This document shows, in pieces, positions 1 to 12,208 of a stretch of 64,000 nt of DNA. Numbering within the stretch: the first letter of the stretch is position 1; each line of letters starts with the position of its first letter. A program made the translations under genes and the position numbers. Source of the stretch: Timema cristinae. Taxonomy: Eukaryota > Arthropoda > Insecta > Phasmatodea > Timematidae. The DNA is taken from the NCBI GenBank assembly GCA_039000515.1, contig JBCFYV010000012.1, positions 16,386,479 through 16,450,478 on the forward strand. The letters are read 5' to 3'. The notes beneath the pieces were generated by a model, which had not been told where the DNA came from, made no database searches, and saw nothing but the letters and a program-made list of their open reading frames with translations.

Positions 1-215
1 TCCCTTCCCCGTAAAAAATATTGTACATAATCCTGTAAAACAAAGCTTCAAATCATCTATCATGTCAATATAAAAACAAAATATTTTTTAATTTAAAAAA
101 ATATATAGTCCTGCCATCACTGTATAGCCCCCTCCCTCTTTTTATCCTCCCTCCTATTTTCATCTCATTCCTCTTTCCTCACCCCTACCCCTCCCGACCC
201 CTTCACCAACCTCAA
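1..215. other. AT-rich then pyrimidine-rich stretch, no gene
   Basis: AT-rich DNA followed from about 120 by a run of C and T blocks with few purines. No open reading frame or recognised repeat. It leads directly into the LINE-like tail that starts near 216. Confidence 0.5.
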
Positions 216-443
216 TTTCCCTTCAACAATTTTTTTTGCCAACGACTATATAATATTGACATTACATTTTTATGAGGAATAAATTAAAGTTTCAAAATAT
301 AATATATCCTATGTTACTCGTTGATAATGTAGCTTTATATTGGTGAAAGAATTTTTTAAACGGTTCAGTAGTTTTGGAGTTTATCCATTACAAAATAAAA
401 AACAAAAAATCAAATCTTTCCTCTTTATAATATTAGTATAGAT
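216..443 (+). mobile_element. LINE-like 3' tail
   Basis: The segment has the features of a 3' tail common in arthropod LINE families: a 'GGTTCAGTAGTTTTGGAG' block, an A-rich stretch, then 'CTTTATAATATTAGTATAGA' at the very end. No coding sequence remains. The family is recognised from memory of similar insect repeats, so its clade is not assigned. Confidence 0.45.
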
Positions 444-444
444 T

Positions 445-1040
445 TCATTCAGAAGGTTTTTGTTATCTCATCATCCCCAGAAGATATCCTTCTTTGTATG
501 TCCTTTATTGCTATCTCCAATTCACACTTTAAAATTCTGGTTCTTTCTTTACCTCTTTTTCTGGTTCACTCTCTAGGTTTCTAGGTCAATTTGCCTTGTC
601 GTAAAGATTTTCTATATATCTTTCCCAAATTGTAAGAACCTCTTTATGATACGTCACCATCTGACCTTTGGAGTTTTCTATTCCTATTGTTCGCACAAGA
701 TTGTTTTCATTCCCACACATTTCCCTTGCTTTTATGTACATGAGGTACCTTCCTTTTATTTGCCATTCGATAATTTCATCGCATGTTTTCTCTATAAAGT
801 CTTACCTCGCTTTGTGTGTCTTTCCACTTAATTCATTGTTTAGCATTGTATATTCTTCTTTGTTGACATTTTTCCATTTTCATCTTTTTTCCATTATCTG
901 AAGAATTTATACCGTTACCCAGAGCTTTCACACAGTCCTCTTCACGTTTCCAAAATTTTCATTTAGCAGTTTCAAAAATATATTTTTAACATTATTCAAT
1001 TTCTCTTCCAATCTATTCTCTTTTATGTCACCTTAACTTT
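445..1040 (-). mobile_element. LINE ORF2 fragment between endonuclease and reverse transcriptase (decayed)
   Basis: Read on the minus strand with several stops and frame changes, the segment resembles the linker between endonuclease and reverse transcriptase of an insect non-LTR element. Lys/Glu-rich helices are followed by a WKDIYRK-like stretch and by 'ELEIAIKDIQRRISSGDDEI', which looks like the conserved region just before the RT core (usual form E.AI..IK.GKAPG.DEI). No single frame is open for more than about 60 codons. It is a dead remnant and the exact ends are approximate. Confidence 0.45.
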
Positions 1041-1055
1041 TGTTTTAAGACTATA

Positions 1056-1188
1056 TGGAATGCCAGGCTTCCGCCGTGATTCGGATCCCGCGTTAAACTA
1101 TAGGTCCTCCATTTTATCTCACAATCACCCTACCATTTTCACATGAGCGTAAGAGCGTATAACCTGAATAGGTAGTAAGACGTGGTGC

Positions 1189-1247
<59 letters not shown>
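1056..1247 (+). mobile_element. SINE family A, 3' part, with (AAT)n tail
   Basis: This matches the 3' two-thirds of the full SINE at 31859-32145: the 'GGAATGCCAGGC' block, 'CCCGCGTTAAACTATAGGTC', then a diverged 'GCGTATAACC..GGTAGTAAGAC' tail module. It ends in about 19 AAT units (1190-1247). The tRNA-like head is missing, so it is 5' truncated. Confidence 0.75.
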
Positions 1248-1430
1248 TGTAAGACTATAAAAAATATAAAATAAATATTTCAAATATATTTTTATAAAAT
1301 GAATGTTTTCTGAGCACTAAGCAAATATTAAAAAAAAATAGATATCTGGGTTTGAGAGTTGATTGTTATTCTCTTTGAAGGACGAACATGTTCCTCTTTA
1401 CTCAATGAATCTTTAAGACCGTACGTTATT

Positions 1431-1678
1431 TGAGGAGGTTGAGGCAAAAACATGATAGCCCTTATTTGATGACAAAATATGTTAGCAGTGATTTCTGGTT
1501 TCATAACACTTGAACTACATGTTGTATTTATAGTAAGTCAAGACCTTGAGAATAACAACTATCCATTACTATTTTACTTGTTTTTTATATCTAGATTTCA
1601 AAATTTTATAGTTGTTTAGATAGTGAAATATCCCATATAAATCAATGAGGGTTATAATGTTTTTGCTCCAACCCCTCA
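1431..1678. mobile_element. MITE candidate with ~32 bp inverted ends
   Basis: 1431-1462 and 1647-1678 are inverted copies of each other with a handful of mismatches; the shared core is 'GCAAAAACAT'. The 248 bp unit has no coding capacity. Flanks are T/A-rich and no clear target duplication is seen. Small size plus terminal inverted repeats fit a non-autonomous DNA transposon. Confidence 0.5.
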
Positions 1679-2239
1679 TTTTTTTCTTTGATTAAATTTG
1701 GCGTGCTTTTTACATTATGTTTCTGCAACAATATGTATTATTTTGATTTACATATATTACGAGCTTAAAGCAAATATCTCAATTTTTTGTTAAGGGAGTG
1801 AGAAAGTATCTTAACATTTATTTCTGAAGTGGTGAGATAAATCGGGTATCTATGGCCCTACGGAATTAGTCAATTCAATATTTTAGGGCATATTTTTATC
1901 CACCCCAATTAACAAAACTCTTGTATTTTCATTGATTCCTGTCAACTTTGATTTGGTAATGTCTTCTAAATGACGTAGGTATTTGAGAAAACGTTTTTTG
2001 TAAAACAGTCTTTAGTACTATTATTATTGGCCAAGGCTCAACGCACTCACTATCTGTTGGCCGGGAACCAGAATTTTCTCAGAACTTGGTGCCAGGATCT
2101 TAAATCTACAAAATGGTTCTATAATACATGAACATTAAAAGCTTTTCATGAAATATATGTTTAGTTAAACAATCCGGTTATTCCTAGGTAAATGCCTGGA
2201 TTTTGTCTGTATTTACCAACTTCCTTCGGTGAACACATG
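1679..2239. other. AT-rich, no gene seen
   Basis: No ORF, tRNA-like head or inverted repeat stands out. A short GC-richer patch near 2030-2100 was examined and not assigned. Confidence 0.4.
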
Positions 2240-2247
2240 GTCTAAGG

Positions 2248-2828
2248 CATTGGTTTCCAACCTTTTATAGCATAGCGTCCACTTTCGAGAATTGAATACT
2301 GGCAAATTCTCCCAATACCCCTCCCACCCCCAAGGTTAAATGTAATAGGCATGCTGAAATCAGCGATAATAATCTTATCATGTGACATCATTCTGCATAC
2401 AAATTTAACAATATCAAACTAAATAATTATTATGAATATATATAAGTAAATTTGTTAAAGTTGGATTAAATGCTATGTTGCCAGATGAACAATACAACCT
2501 CATTTGAAAAAAAAAGATCACAAAGTAGTTTCATATTTTTAGTGACATAACTTATATTCTCATGAATAATCTAAACATTAAAACATACTTTTGTTGATTA
2601 ATGTTCACAAACAAAAATTAAATAAACGTACTGTCAAAATTATAGAGCATAAATATTAAAATAAAATTAAGAAACTTTTGTTAAATATTTTATTTGGTTG
2701 TTGTTGTTAGGATATACAATTATTGCTGAGTTAGACATAAAATCTTAAACGCCCCTTTACAATCCCTTATAATCTACTGCCCCCTGAAATCCAAAATGCC
2801 CCGGTACATCCCTGGTTGAGAAATACTG
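2248..2828. mobile_element. hAT-like non-autonomous element, 581 bp, TSD GTCTAAGG
   Basis: The left end is 'CATTGGTTTCCAACC' and the right end, reverse-complemented, is 'CAGTATTTCTCAACC', the kind of terminus typical of hAT elements. An exact 8 bp direct repeat GTCTAAGG flanks it at 2240-2247 and 2829-2836. The interior is AT-rich with no transposase remnant. The 8 bp TSD and terminal sequence agree with hAT-type transposition by an enzyme supplied elsewhere. Confidence 0.8.
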
Positions 2829-2999
2829 GTCTAAGGCATTAATATTATCAAACATTCGTGAGTCGTGTAGACCTTCGGGGCTATGGCCTGACCCTCTTAC
2901 TTCTTCCAGTTCGTCATTAAAAAAACCCTATGAATACCTGTTATTTTTACATTCTCGCTAACTTACAGGTAGAGAAAGTATTGTGATAGTTAAAAAAAT

Positions 3000-3900
3000 C
3001 GAACTAGAAATTTTGATGAATTTCGACGTTTCATGACCCGCCGAATCCGAAAAAGTGTTTTTTGAATTTACGTCTTTCCGTCTACCCGTCTTCTCTCTAT
3101 ACCTTGGATTAGAGCCTAACATATTTTACCTATCTGGCTAAAACTTGGTATCTAGGGTTTTTATAGGCTTGCCCAGAGTGTTTTTTTGGAATTGGATATT
3201 AAATCCTAAAATTAAGGGTAGTTTATTGAAGGGCAAAAAGAAAAAAAAATCAATTTTCTCAAAATCATCGTTAACTATTTTGATAAAATATAATTTCTGA
3301 GCATTGATTAAACTATAAACAAAATAGCTACTCGAATTTTTTCGGAAAAATGACTTTAAGGGTTTTGGTTTGAAGCATAAAATCCCTTTTTTTTATCACA
3401 TCTCCGAAAATATTTGAGATATGAAATTACTTATCATTGCAAATAACATAGGTTTATTTATAATAAAAATATCTTATTTGTAACATAATTTTATAAAACC
3501 AATAATTTTCAAGCTATACGCCAATATATATATTTTTTAACTTCTCGAACACCAAAGGTCAAGTATTACCACCATAAAAAAAATCTTACCTGAGATGTTG
3601 ATGGGTGTCAACGTTTCATTACCCTTTGAACCATAAAAAGTGTTTTTTTTTGCCATTCCTTCTCTCTGTATGTCTCTCTAACCCTAAAACGTAGAGTGGT
3701 TTAATAAAGGGAGAAAAGAGAAATAAAATCCAATTTCTCAAAATCGGTTTAAACGATTTTAATTAAAATTCGTATCTAGACGTCGAGTTAAAATTATTAA
3801 CAAAATGTCTATTTTAATATTTCTATGATAATGATTTTTAGGGTACTTTAGAGAAGCAAAAATTTACTCTCATAAAGTTTATTTTACTTTTTCTTGAACT
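3000..3900. repeat. Two diverged copies of a dispersed AT-rich repeat
   Basis: About 3020-3400 and 3600-3890 share a series of similar blocks in the same order: '..CGTTTCAT.ACCC', 'AAAAAGTGTTTTTT', a 'TCT..CTCTCT' stretch, and 'TCTCAAAATC'. They are arranged in direct orientation roughly 585 bp apart. Related blocks appear near 54070-55200. It is non-coding and of unknown class. Confidence 0.4.
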
Positions 3901-4479
3901 TCTTAGCGGAAATGTTTGTACAGAAAGCATTAATCTAGTTCTATCATTTTAACCTCGATATTTACCTTTCTTATTGGTCTAAATCTATAAATGAGTAATT
4001 TAATAAAAATGCAATATTCATAGGTTAATAAAATGTTAAGAATTTTAAATGGAGTTTAAAATTTTAATATAGAGTATTGACTCTTGTGTACCAAATATAT
4101 TTTTTTTGTCCAAATATATTAGTGAGGACTTAAATCCTTCAGAAAAAATCATAAGATTTAAATCCAGGAATCAAAAATTGTAGATCATAAGTATAACGCA
4201 ATCTTTGCTCAAGTTTGCTTGTGTACATTATTTCGTTTCTCATATATAACTAGTTTTGTTTAAATATCTCCATTTTTAAACAATGGAGTGAGAAAGTCCG
4301 TGCGGAGTTCCGTACTATTTATTAAAAGTACAAACGGTCCTTCTTAATTTGTGTAAAGCCTTAGTTGTAAGCTAAACAAAACCATGACTGGAGGAAATAA
4401 AGAATCATACAAGTCAATGACATCCCGGCCACATAATGCGTTAATTTGTTCATCAAATTTACATACACACATTTATATA
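3901..4479. other. AT-rich DNA before a LINE 3' end
   Basis: No gene is visible. A CATA/CACA-rich patch near 4460-4490 is probably the 3' UTR tail of the minus-strand LINE that follows. Confidence 0.4.
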
Positions 4480-5047
4480 CATACATACCCAATCACGCCA
4501 TTCCCTTACGGGGTAGGCAAAGAAAACATGAATATAGCTAAAAAAACAACTGCACACTTAATCAATCTTCACTGAAATTCTCCACACTTCCCTATCCTTG
4601 CATACTTCCTTCGCTTCAACAACATACATACACCGAGTCATATATGCTCTTTCATTCTTAAAACTCTTAATGTTTATCTTTTTCATACATTCTTCTACAA
4701 CATTTAGCCACGTCTTACATGGCCTACTCGTTCCTTTTGATTCATACACTTTGCCTTCCTATAGTTGTTTTGTAACTCGATCCATACTCATCCTCTCAAT
4801 ATGCCCAAACTACCGTAAGACACTTCTTTCATATTAACCTATTGGATTCTCTTTCAAACCATACTCCTTCAGCACCCATTCATTACTGACTCTGTCCATT
4901 TGTGTTTTCCAATTACATTTCCTAGATATCTCATTCCAACAGCATTCATATTGCTCTTGTGTTTATCCTGACAATTTCACATATTACATCCTTAAACCAA
5001 CGTTGGCGTTAACACACTTTTATATACAACCATCTTTGCCTATTTTG
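4480..5047 (-). mobile_element. LINE remnant: C-terminal end of ORF2 and 3' UTR
   Basis: On the minus strand, 4749-4558 encodes a stretch with 'KTWLNVVEECMKK', 'ERAYMTRCM' and 'EAKEVCKDREVWR'. These are the usual last blocks of an insect LINE ORF2 (K.W...V.E..KK..I, RA.MTRCM, AK.VCKDR..WR). Upstream, 5040-4860 carries more of the same tail with stops. It continues across the inserted hAT element into 5998-6693, so the two pieces were one element. Confidence 0.75.
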
Positions 5048-5997
5048 CAGTGGCGGCTCGTCACTTTAGACACTGAAGGGCGCAGCCTGTTTAATTAATA
5101 AATTATTTCTAAATAATATATTTAAAAGAAGACACAAATTTCGGAATATGTTTTGCTAAATATTCATTTAGTTAAACTCAAAAATTAATATCACAAACAA
5201 CATGGACAGATAAAAAATAAATAAACTTCCCCCAAAGGACGTGGATGTGTTGTAGAAACTCTGCAACTGTGTAATGTGCATACATATATAGGTATGTATG
5301 TTTTCACTTTGTTCCATACAAAATTCAGGACATGGCCTACCTAATGAATTCTATTATCTTTTTTGATCAATAGTTAATCTTGCAATATTCGTTGTCTTAA
5401 GCGCTTGAATTGAACTATTCATATTAAGCCTAGTTACAAAAAGTATTAAAACATATAACTCAAATAAACATTATCCTAAAATAACCCTACATAATATTAT
5501 TATAAACACACACGCCACACACATCCTCAAGATGCAGGAGCACGCAGGATGACTGACATTAATTATTGCTGGTTAACGCTATACACATTTCACAAGCTTT
5601 CAACCTTAGGGCGCGTGAGGGAGTGCGCCTTCAAAAGAAGAAAAAGCAATGCTAGCTAGCTATAGCAGGAGGAGGACAACGGGTTAAGGGAGGGAAGGTT
5701 TGGTTTCACTATGTCAGGCGCTGACCGTCGAGCGCCCGACTGCATGACATTTGAAGATAAGAGGTGAAGAGGTGGGAAGGTTTGGTTTCCAATATCAGGC
5801 GCTGACCGCCTCGTGCCCAACCGCATGCCATTTTAAATCATTGCCTGCTATTACTTAAACCAAAAACATATTTTTTCTTGAAACTATTATGGTAAGATAA
5901 AATTGTCGTGAGAGTGCGAATAATAACTTTAAAAGGAACTGGGGATTCGTGGGGTTGGGGGCGCGCGCCTCCGCGCCTTAGGGACGAGCCGCCCCTG
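5048..5997. mobile_element. hAT-like element, 950 bp, TSD CTATTTTG
   Basis: The ends are inverted copies: left 'CAGTGGCGGCTCGTC', right (reverse complement) 'CAGGGGCGGCTCGTC'. An exact 8 bp duplication CTATTTTG lies at 5040-5047 and 5998-6005. Removing the element and one TSD restores LINE ORF2 sequence on both sides. No transposase remains. The interior holds an imperfect direct duplication (about 5692-5755 and 5774-5837) that includes 'TCAGGCGCTGACCG'. It is GC-richer than its surroundings at both ends. Class assignment rests on TSD length and the CAGNGGCG terminus. Confidence 0.85.
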
Positions 5998-6693
5998 CTA
6001 TTTTGATACTACCTTATTCTTTGCAATAGTCCAGATACATACAACTAGTCTCCAAGATGCATTCACCCTTCTGTCAGTTTCACCATTTATCATTCCATTT
6101 TTACAGAACATTCTGCCCAGATATACAAAATCATTCACTTGTTCTAACAATTTTTCATTTATACTTAGTTGAAAATCATTTCGTGATCTTTCCTTATCAA
6201 ACACCAATGCTTAATTTTGGAGACATCTATACGACGATCCATTTAGTCTGTCACCACATTCAAACAATTTAATGCATTCTTCAAGTCACCATCCTTCTCA
6301 GCTATTAATACGGCATCATCTGCGTATAACAGCACTCTCACATTCACATTACCAATTGTACACCTATCAAGTCCTCACAAACATCCCTCACACACTTATC
6401 CATGAAAACATTTAACAACCATGGAGTCATAACATAACCTTGTCTAACACACTGTGTTACAATGCAAATATCTGGTTCATGCAACCTCTACCTGGCATGA
6501 AACCACATTGCACAGCCTAAATCTTGCCAGCATTTCTCTCACGCACTCTCTCAATTAAAACTATCACAAAAACTTTGCCTGGAATACTCAACAAACTAAT
6601 TACCCTATAATTCTTACGTTAACTTTTACTGCCTTTGCCTTTATACAAAGGAGTAATGATGGCATTATTCCAGTAATTAGGAACTATTATCTA
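5998..6693 (-). mobile_element. LINE remnant: reverse transcriptase domain (decayed)
   Basis: Minus-strand translation, with frame changes, gives RT landmarks in order: 'ITPLYKGKGSK' near 6650, 'YRVISLLSIPGKVF' near 6590, 'CGFMPGRGC' near 6500, 'TPWLLNVFMDKCV' near 6400, the catalytic 'VLLYADDAVLIAE' near 6310, and 'LEQVNDFVYLGRMF' near 6130. Only the last stretch stays open (6207-5998). The Y-A-D-D box marks the polymerase active site. Stops and indels show it is long dead. Its C-terminal end continues at 5047-4480 beyond the inserted hAT element. Confidence 0.8.
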
Positions 6694-9060
6694 TTTTTTT
6701 ACTTTATTATTACTAATCTTTACTATTCTAAAAAAACGTTATGATTAATTCAATTTAGTGGGACGTTATGTACCAACTGAAATAATTATTGTATGCCTAA
6801 TGGTATGTACAGTACATCACAGTTGTGGAAACAGTGGAATAGAGCCTTATTATTACATTACACATAGTGGACTGCCGATGATGGGGAGATTAATAATTGA
6901 GTCCAAGTCAGGCTTAATAAAATGTGTTTTACTAAATTATTTTTCATTCTCCTCCCACGTAATGTACTGTACATGCATAAGGTGTAACTAATACAGTTCC
7001 TAACAATTCTATATTACTAATTTCTGACCAACTTGTGTAAATATGTGGATAGACCAAATGGGTGTAGAAATAAAATGCATGTACGTACAGTACATGGGAA
7101 TTGATAACCAAACCATTTCCTGATTTTCATACCAAGACGTCATAAAAACCGTGATGTCGGATTGGTTTTGGCGTCCTCTACTTGATGAAATTAACCAGAC
7201 CGCACATTTTTACTTTACGTCTTAAGTTAAGTTTCTTTTGGTCTTGAACGCTAAACTTCTAACTTGAATGGCAACTTACCATCCAAGAGAACTTCAGAAA
7301 ATTACAAGTCCAAATCCCGGCTAGAAGCATTTATTTTATATTTATGAGTCAGAAAGCGATGTGACTGTAAGACAAGATATCTTAACATTGGCAAATTCCT
7401 TGAAACAACTGTTCTAAGTGTCGATTCAGGTGAACGCCAGTTCATTTTTTGTTCAATGAAGCAGTTGGCACAGATGACATGATGACGTCTTTGGACTGTC
7501 TGTGATACTTGTGGAAACGCAACATTAGCGGTATCTTTGAACAGTAAAAGTGTCTGCGTTTCTAGAAATCATCTTAATAATATTAATTTTATTCTCACTT
7601 CCCCCCTTGCTGTCAGGATTGGTTGCGGTCAAGGATGGGGACGGTAACGGGATATATGTATGTGGGCTCGTAATTTATAGACGGCTTTGGTTTTTAGGAT
7701 TTATTGTACTACTTTGCACTTCTACAAAATGTGATGTTGTTAAGAAGTTACTAAAAATATACAACATACTTTACCTAGGAGCTCGTGATAGAACGAATCA
7801 TGGTAAGGAATGCTTAACTGACACTTTAGGTGATCCTACACGGATTAGAACCCGGTACTCTGGGCACGACGGTAGTTCTCCAGTACACGTACTCGGTGAT
7901 CCGGCGTCCTAACATACGCAGCTCCAAAAACTGGCAGAGTGACCCTTAGAATCGTTGTTCAACTGTCAGCCCCGTTAGCTCAAAAAATAGTACTATATAT
8001 ACTGCAATTTGGCCTGATTGCCAAGAGGAATGCTGACAAGCTGGTTTGGGTTGTCAGCACTTGCGTACTATTGTCTACTCACTCATCAAAACACGTTGCT
8101 ATACTAGTTCTGTCACTCACAATTCACAATATTACAGTGCTAAAATAAACAAACACCTCAATGTATGTCATGGCAATTACATTTTTATTATTATGTATGA
8201 TATTATTATTAATATTATAAATTATAAACATTTTATTCTATACATCTAATATGAATGTCTAATTATAATGAATTTCAGCCCCCTAATTAATTATTTTAAC
8301 TTAATAATGTCACGCAAAGTACATAAAATATCAAGTTTAACTCCTTATAACTTTTGAAACGTATTGATTTGAAATCATTCAATCACTATTTATAGCTTAC
8401 AATTAATTATATTCGTCTTGTTAAAATTGTGCAGTATAATTTTTATTTTATAATAATCTTAACGTAAAACACAGTACTTTATATATTAGTACTGGGCTAA
8501 TTGGCAAATAGTAATATTTGTTTAGCCTGTTTCCTTATTTTGGAGGTCAGGATTTATATCAGACTTTAGCTCTCCGGGTTTCCTGCATCAGTGGTATGTG
8601 GTCTAATACTGTATGTAAGGCTTTTAATAGCCTGAGGAGGTTAAAGTTTTAACATTAACTCAGTCCATCGACATCGGACAACCAATCTAACACTGTGACT
8701 ATTCCATCCTATATCTACGCTGAATCAGGTATACTTCTCCTAAGACCACATTACCTCCACCAGCCTCTTGAGTCTTAGCCCTGTATTGAACATATTATAT
8801 GTTTGCACCGTATATTACCAATTTGGTATGATAATACATGTTTAATTACATCAATGGTTTAGAGGGAGAGTTTTAGAAGAAACGTACCAGCTTTTGTATG
8901 AAGAGAGGCCTGCAGACCACCGACACTGGTTTGATTGTAAACCTTTTTAAACATTTTCTGAGTGATACTTTTAGGACTTCATAAGCAGTTTAATTTGAAT
9001 GTGGTGGTGTTATCCTTTGAAATTGAATAGTTTCTATCCACCTTCACTAAAATTGAACAT
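6694..9060. other. AT-rich, no gene supported
   Basis: This stretch has no feature I can name. An open frame at 7550-7912 begins at a non-ATG codon and its second half overlaps a weak tRNA-like segment (box-B-like GGGTTCTAATCC on the minus strand near 7840-7855). I do not treat it as a gene. ATT-rich simple sequence occurs near 8180-8230. Confidence 0.4.
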
Positions 9061-9107
9061 TTTTAAGCGTATAACCCAAAAATGTAGTAGAACGTGGTGC
9101 TAAAATA
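9061..9107 (+). mobile_element. SINE 3' tail fragment
   Basis: 'GCGTATAACCCAAAAATG' followed by 'GTAGAACGTGGTGCTAAAAT' is a diverged copy of the 3' tail module shared by SINE families A and B in this window. The upstream body is too diverged to assign. Confidence 0.45.
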
Positions 9108-10314
9108 AAAAACAAACATATTTGCATGCTGAAAAATAAAGTGAAAAACTCAAGAAATACGGCTATAATCTCTAGTGAAATGTTGTGTTTTATCCTCGTT
9201 GTTTGGCCTTAAAAATATTTATGAATCAAATTTGCGTGATACGATTTTATAAAAAAAAAAATCGTAGCTTTATTTTTGTTCATGAACATAGTAGTCTTCA
9301 AGTTTTTTTTACTTTTTTATTTTTGGAACCAGATTAAGAAATAAACAATTATACTTATAAATAAGAAAACATTTTTTTTTGACAGTTAGAAAAGCTACTA
9401 AAATAATTTTCATTTATTTATACGTAAATATATTGTGATCTGCAACTGTAAATTATATCAATACCTATGAAATTAAACTAGTAACAAAATAAAGTGTTAT
9501 AAAATTATACTAATACCGAAATAAAAGGTTGTTAATTTTGACCACAAATAAAATATGTTTGTATTTTCTAAAAGTTCTTTTCTGCCAGAATACTCCTAGG
9601 CCCTATATATTTTTCTAAACTTATTAACCTCCTTCTGACTTGTAATTAATTGTAGGGCATGTGGAGCATCGTCAAATGACTCCTGAATGTAATCACATTA
9701 TACAATGTAGCTCTATATGTACATTATATATATGTCACGAGAAAAAGTTGTCATTTGTTTTAGAAGCTTGAATTATTACTTAGGAAAACCTAACAAGATA
9801 CTTGTTCAGTAGCGAGTAACGAATATAAATGGTTCCGACTCAAAATGTTAAAAGATCCATATCATTAGGTACAATTTGTAAGTAGCTCAATCATTATTGT
9901 CAATATAAGAAATAGTGTGTCATAAAAACTTTCGTCACCAATCAATTTATCTCCCTCAAAAACGTAGAATGGCATACATTAATATTCTTACCTAGTTTCT
10001 TTCTGCACGCACCAATTCAATTGTAAAATCTACTAAACATATTGGCGAAATGGGTGAATATAGAATATATTTTTAAAACGTTTTGGAACTGTCATAAAGG
10101 GCAAAGTTGGTGTTGACAGCTAGTTCTTTTTCTTTAGAATGTATATTTATAATTACAAGGGACGTCCTCGCGTATTAACTTATGTATTGTCCTTATCTGG
10201 TTTTGTGTAAATATATATCGTATAATTGCTAATATTCAGTCTGTGAACTAGTTTTATTTCAGAATTAATGATACTTACCCACTTTCGGGACCAAGTGATC
10301 ACATTTATCTCGCA
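9108..10314. other. AT-rich, no gene seen
   Basis: No coding signal, tRNA-like head or structured repeat was found in this interval. Confidence 0.4.
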
Positions 10315-10457
10315 GGCTCAACGCCCAGTCAACTTTCATCACTGTGAAAGGGAAACTTCTTATTTCACTGTTTATACCCTTTTTTGACATGTTAGGAATC
10401 GAACCCAATACTTTTAGCTAAGTAGGCAGACACTATATTGACTGAGCAAAGGAGTTG
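10315..10457 (-). mobile_element. SINE family C fragment
   Basis: On the minus strand it has a tRNA-like head with a box B resembling GGTTCGATTC (present on the plus strand as 'GGAATCGAACCC') and the family-specific '..CACTGTGAAAGGG' body. It is diverged and truncated relative to 21770-22025. Confidence 0.6.
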
Positions 10458-10483
10458 GACAGAAGTTAATTATATAACAATCC

Positions 10484-10618
10484 AACGCCTTAGCTCAGTC
10501 GTTGGCAATGAACTAAGGGTGACGTCTTCAATTCCTGGCATAGCTCAGTATTTGCCAATGGTAAGATTGGAACTTCCTCTTTAATAGTGATAAATTAACG
10601 GCTTGGGTTTCTTTATCC
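10484..10618 (+). mobile_element. SINE family C head fragment
   Basis: 'CCTTAGCTCAGTCGTTGGCA' is a box-A-like D-arm; 'TTCAATTCCTGGCA' resembles box B. A second 'TAGCTCAGT' follows at about 10541. It is oriented opposite to the neighbouring copy at 10315-10457. Confidence 0.5.
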
Positions 10619-10619
10619 T

Positions 10620-10855
10620 TTTTTAGCACTGTGACCTTGTCTTAATACCCGTTCGGTCTATACGCTTATGTACTGATTACGTTTTAAGGATTAGGAAGGC
10701 TGTATTTATAGGAGGTGTGGCCACATTGCCGTGGAAAATCATTTTGAAAAAAACTCCCCTCAGTAAACACAACTGAGATTCTCCCCGCTATCGGTAGTTT
10801 AGTTTACTGCAAGAGTAACTAGCATCTTAGACCAGGTGGCCACCAAAGTGGGTTT
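10620..10855 (-). mobile_element. SINE family B, diverged near full-length copy
   Basis: Plus-strand order is 'TAGCACTGTGAC..CCCGTTCGG' (the 3' tail module reversed), body, then 'ACTGAGATTCTCCCC' and 'CTTAGACCAGGTGGCCACC' (the tRNA-like head reversed). Several mutations separate it from the copy at 22826-23095. Confidence 0.7.
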
Positions 10856-10984
10856 GGAGGTTTGTTATTTTATTTAGATAGTTCCAAAGTGGTATGCAGG
10901 TACGATAAATCAGTTCATAAATAGCCTACCCCAACTAAATGCAATATTAAGATGAAAATAGGTTTTATTATAGGATATTAAGAG

Positions 10985-11235
10985 GATGTGTATGACATGC
11001 TTCGATCGTAGAATGGTCTAATACGCTACTCTCGCAATAAGCTAACTTCCTGTGAAGGGTAGTTCGGGACTCAAATCCCGGTTGGTTGCACTAAGGGTGG
11101 TTTTACTAAATGTTTTCCCACCCTCCCACCTCGAAAATGCGGGTGGACACATTAACTATAAACTCGATCTTACTCACTTTTACCTCATCAGTTTAAATAC
11201 GCAGATAACCCGAATGTGTTTGTAAGATACGGAAT
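10985..11235 (+). mobile_element. SINE family B, diverged copy
   Basis: The head has 'ATGGTCTAATACGCTACTCT' (box A) and 'GGGACTCAAATCCCGG' (box B). The body has a '..CCACCCTCCCACCTCG' segment, and the tail keeps 'AACCCGAATG'. It lies close to and opposite the copy at 10620-10855. Confidence 0.65.
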
Positions 11236-12208
11236 ATACACCAACGCACATTTCTAATTCGATCTCTGTTGGAACTTGTTTATTTCACAACAAAATACTG
11301 TGGTGTTTAACTGAGAGGAAAACCTTGAACTAAACAACCTAAGAAATATCTTATAATAACAATTTGTTTGGTGCTTCCTGTTTGCGTGTGTGTGTGTCTG
11401 TTCGTAAACTATTAGCTCGGCTTAAAGCGGATGGCACGATTCAGAGCCGAGTGTGTGCGTAACAGCCTTTTCTTGTGGTAAACGACGATTTCCCCTCTTG
11501 ATTCCTTACAGCTACACCTGACCCATTTGGCATCAGTTGCTAGAACTGTTTAATGTTGTCACTCTTGTCCTATGTGGGAACAAGATCATCGGGCATGTTA
11601 AATTAAGCATGCGTGGAAAGTCGGATTGAATTGAATAGACTGTGTGTGTAAGGGCTATTGATTTCTGTATATCTCATCATGATAGTGGACTCAGACTCCA
11701 TAAATTCCATATCATGCTTAGAATATAACCTCACTTGATAATGACTACAAAACACGTTGGTTTACCCTTGAAAATAATTAGACACACACTAATAACCCCT
11801 GGTATCATCCATAAGAATCTTTTTTTGCCTTCCTGAAGACCACTAACTTATGGAATAATTTTAATACATTTTTAAGACTTTTCTGAAAAAGTAAAGACAC
11901 CTAGATATTTAAAGGATACCTTTGAACGTAGATCATCTTGAGGACTTCAGTTGACGGTAACACTCCGACTATTGCGAAATCCCAACTATACGGACTATGC
12001 TTGCAGCCATGAAATACCAAATAAACAAATATATATTTGTTTTAGTGTTTTAAATATTAGGATATTCAAATACCTATGTGCTGGAAAAACAATAGAGAGT
12101 CAAATGCAAAAAGTGCTAGTTAGCTTGATATAATTTTTTAAAATTCATCTTGACAGCACGTTCTGACCCATTTCGAATTGAAAGGATACAAAAAAAGTAA
12201 AATATTAA
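11236..12208. other. No gene seen; short GT run and a small hairpin
   Basis: A GTGTGTGT run lies near 11386-11397. 'AGCTCGGCTT..GAGCCGAGT' around 11414-11451 can form a short stem. The rest is AT-rich without recognisable features. Confidence 0.35.

Noticed and set aside
7550..7912. 120-codon open frame with a hydrophobic N-terminus that looks like a signal peptide
   Set aside because: It starts at a GTG, overlaps a tRNA-like segment in its second half, and has no recognisable domain or supporting splice or promoter signal.
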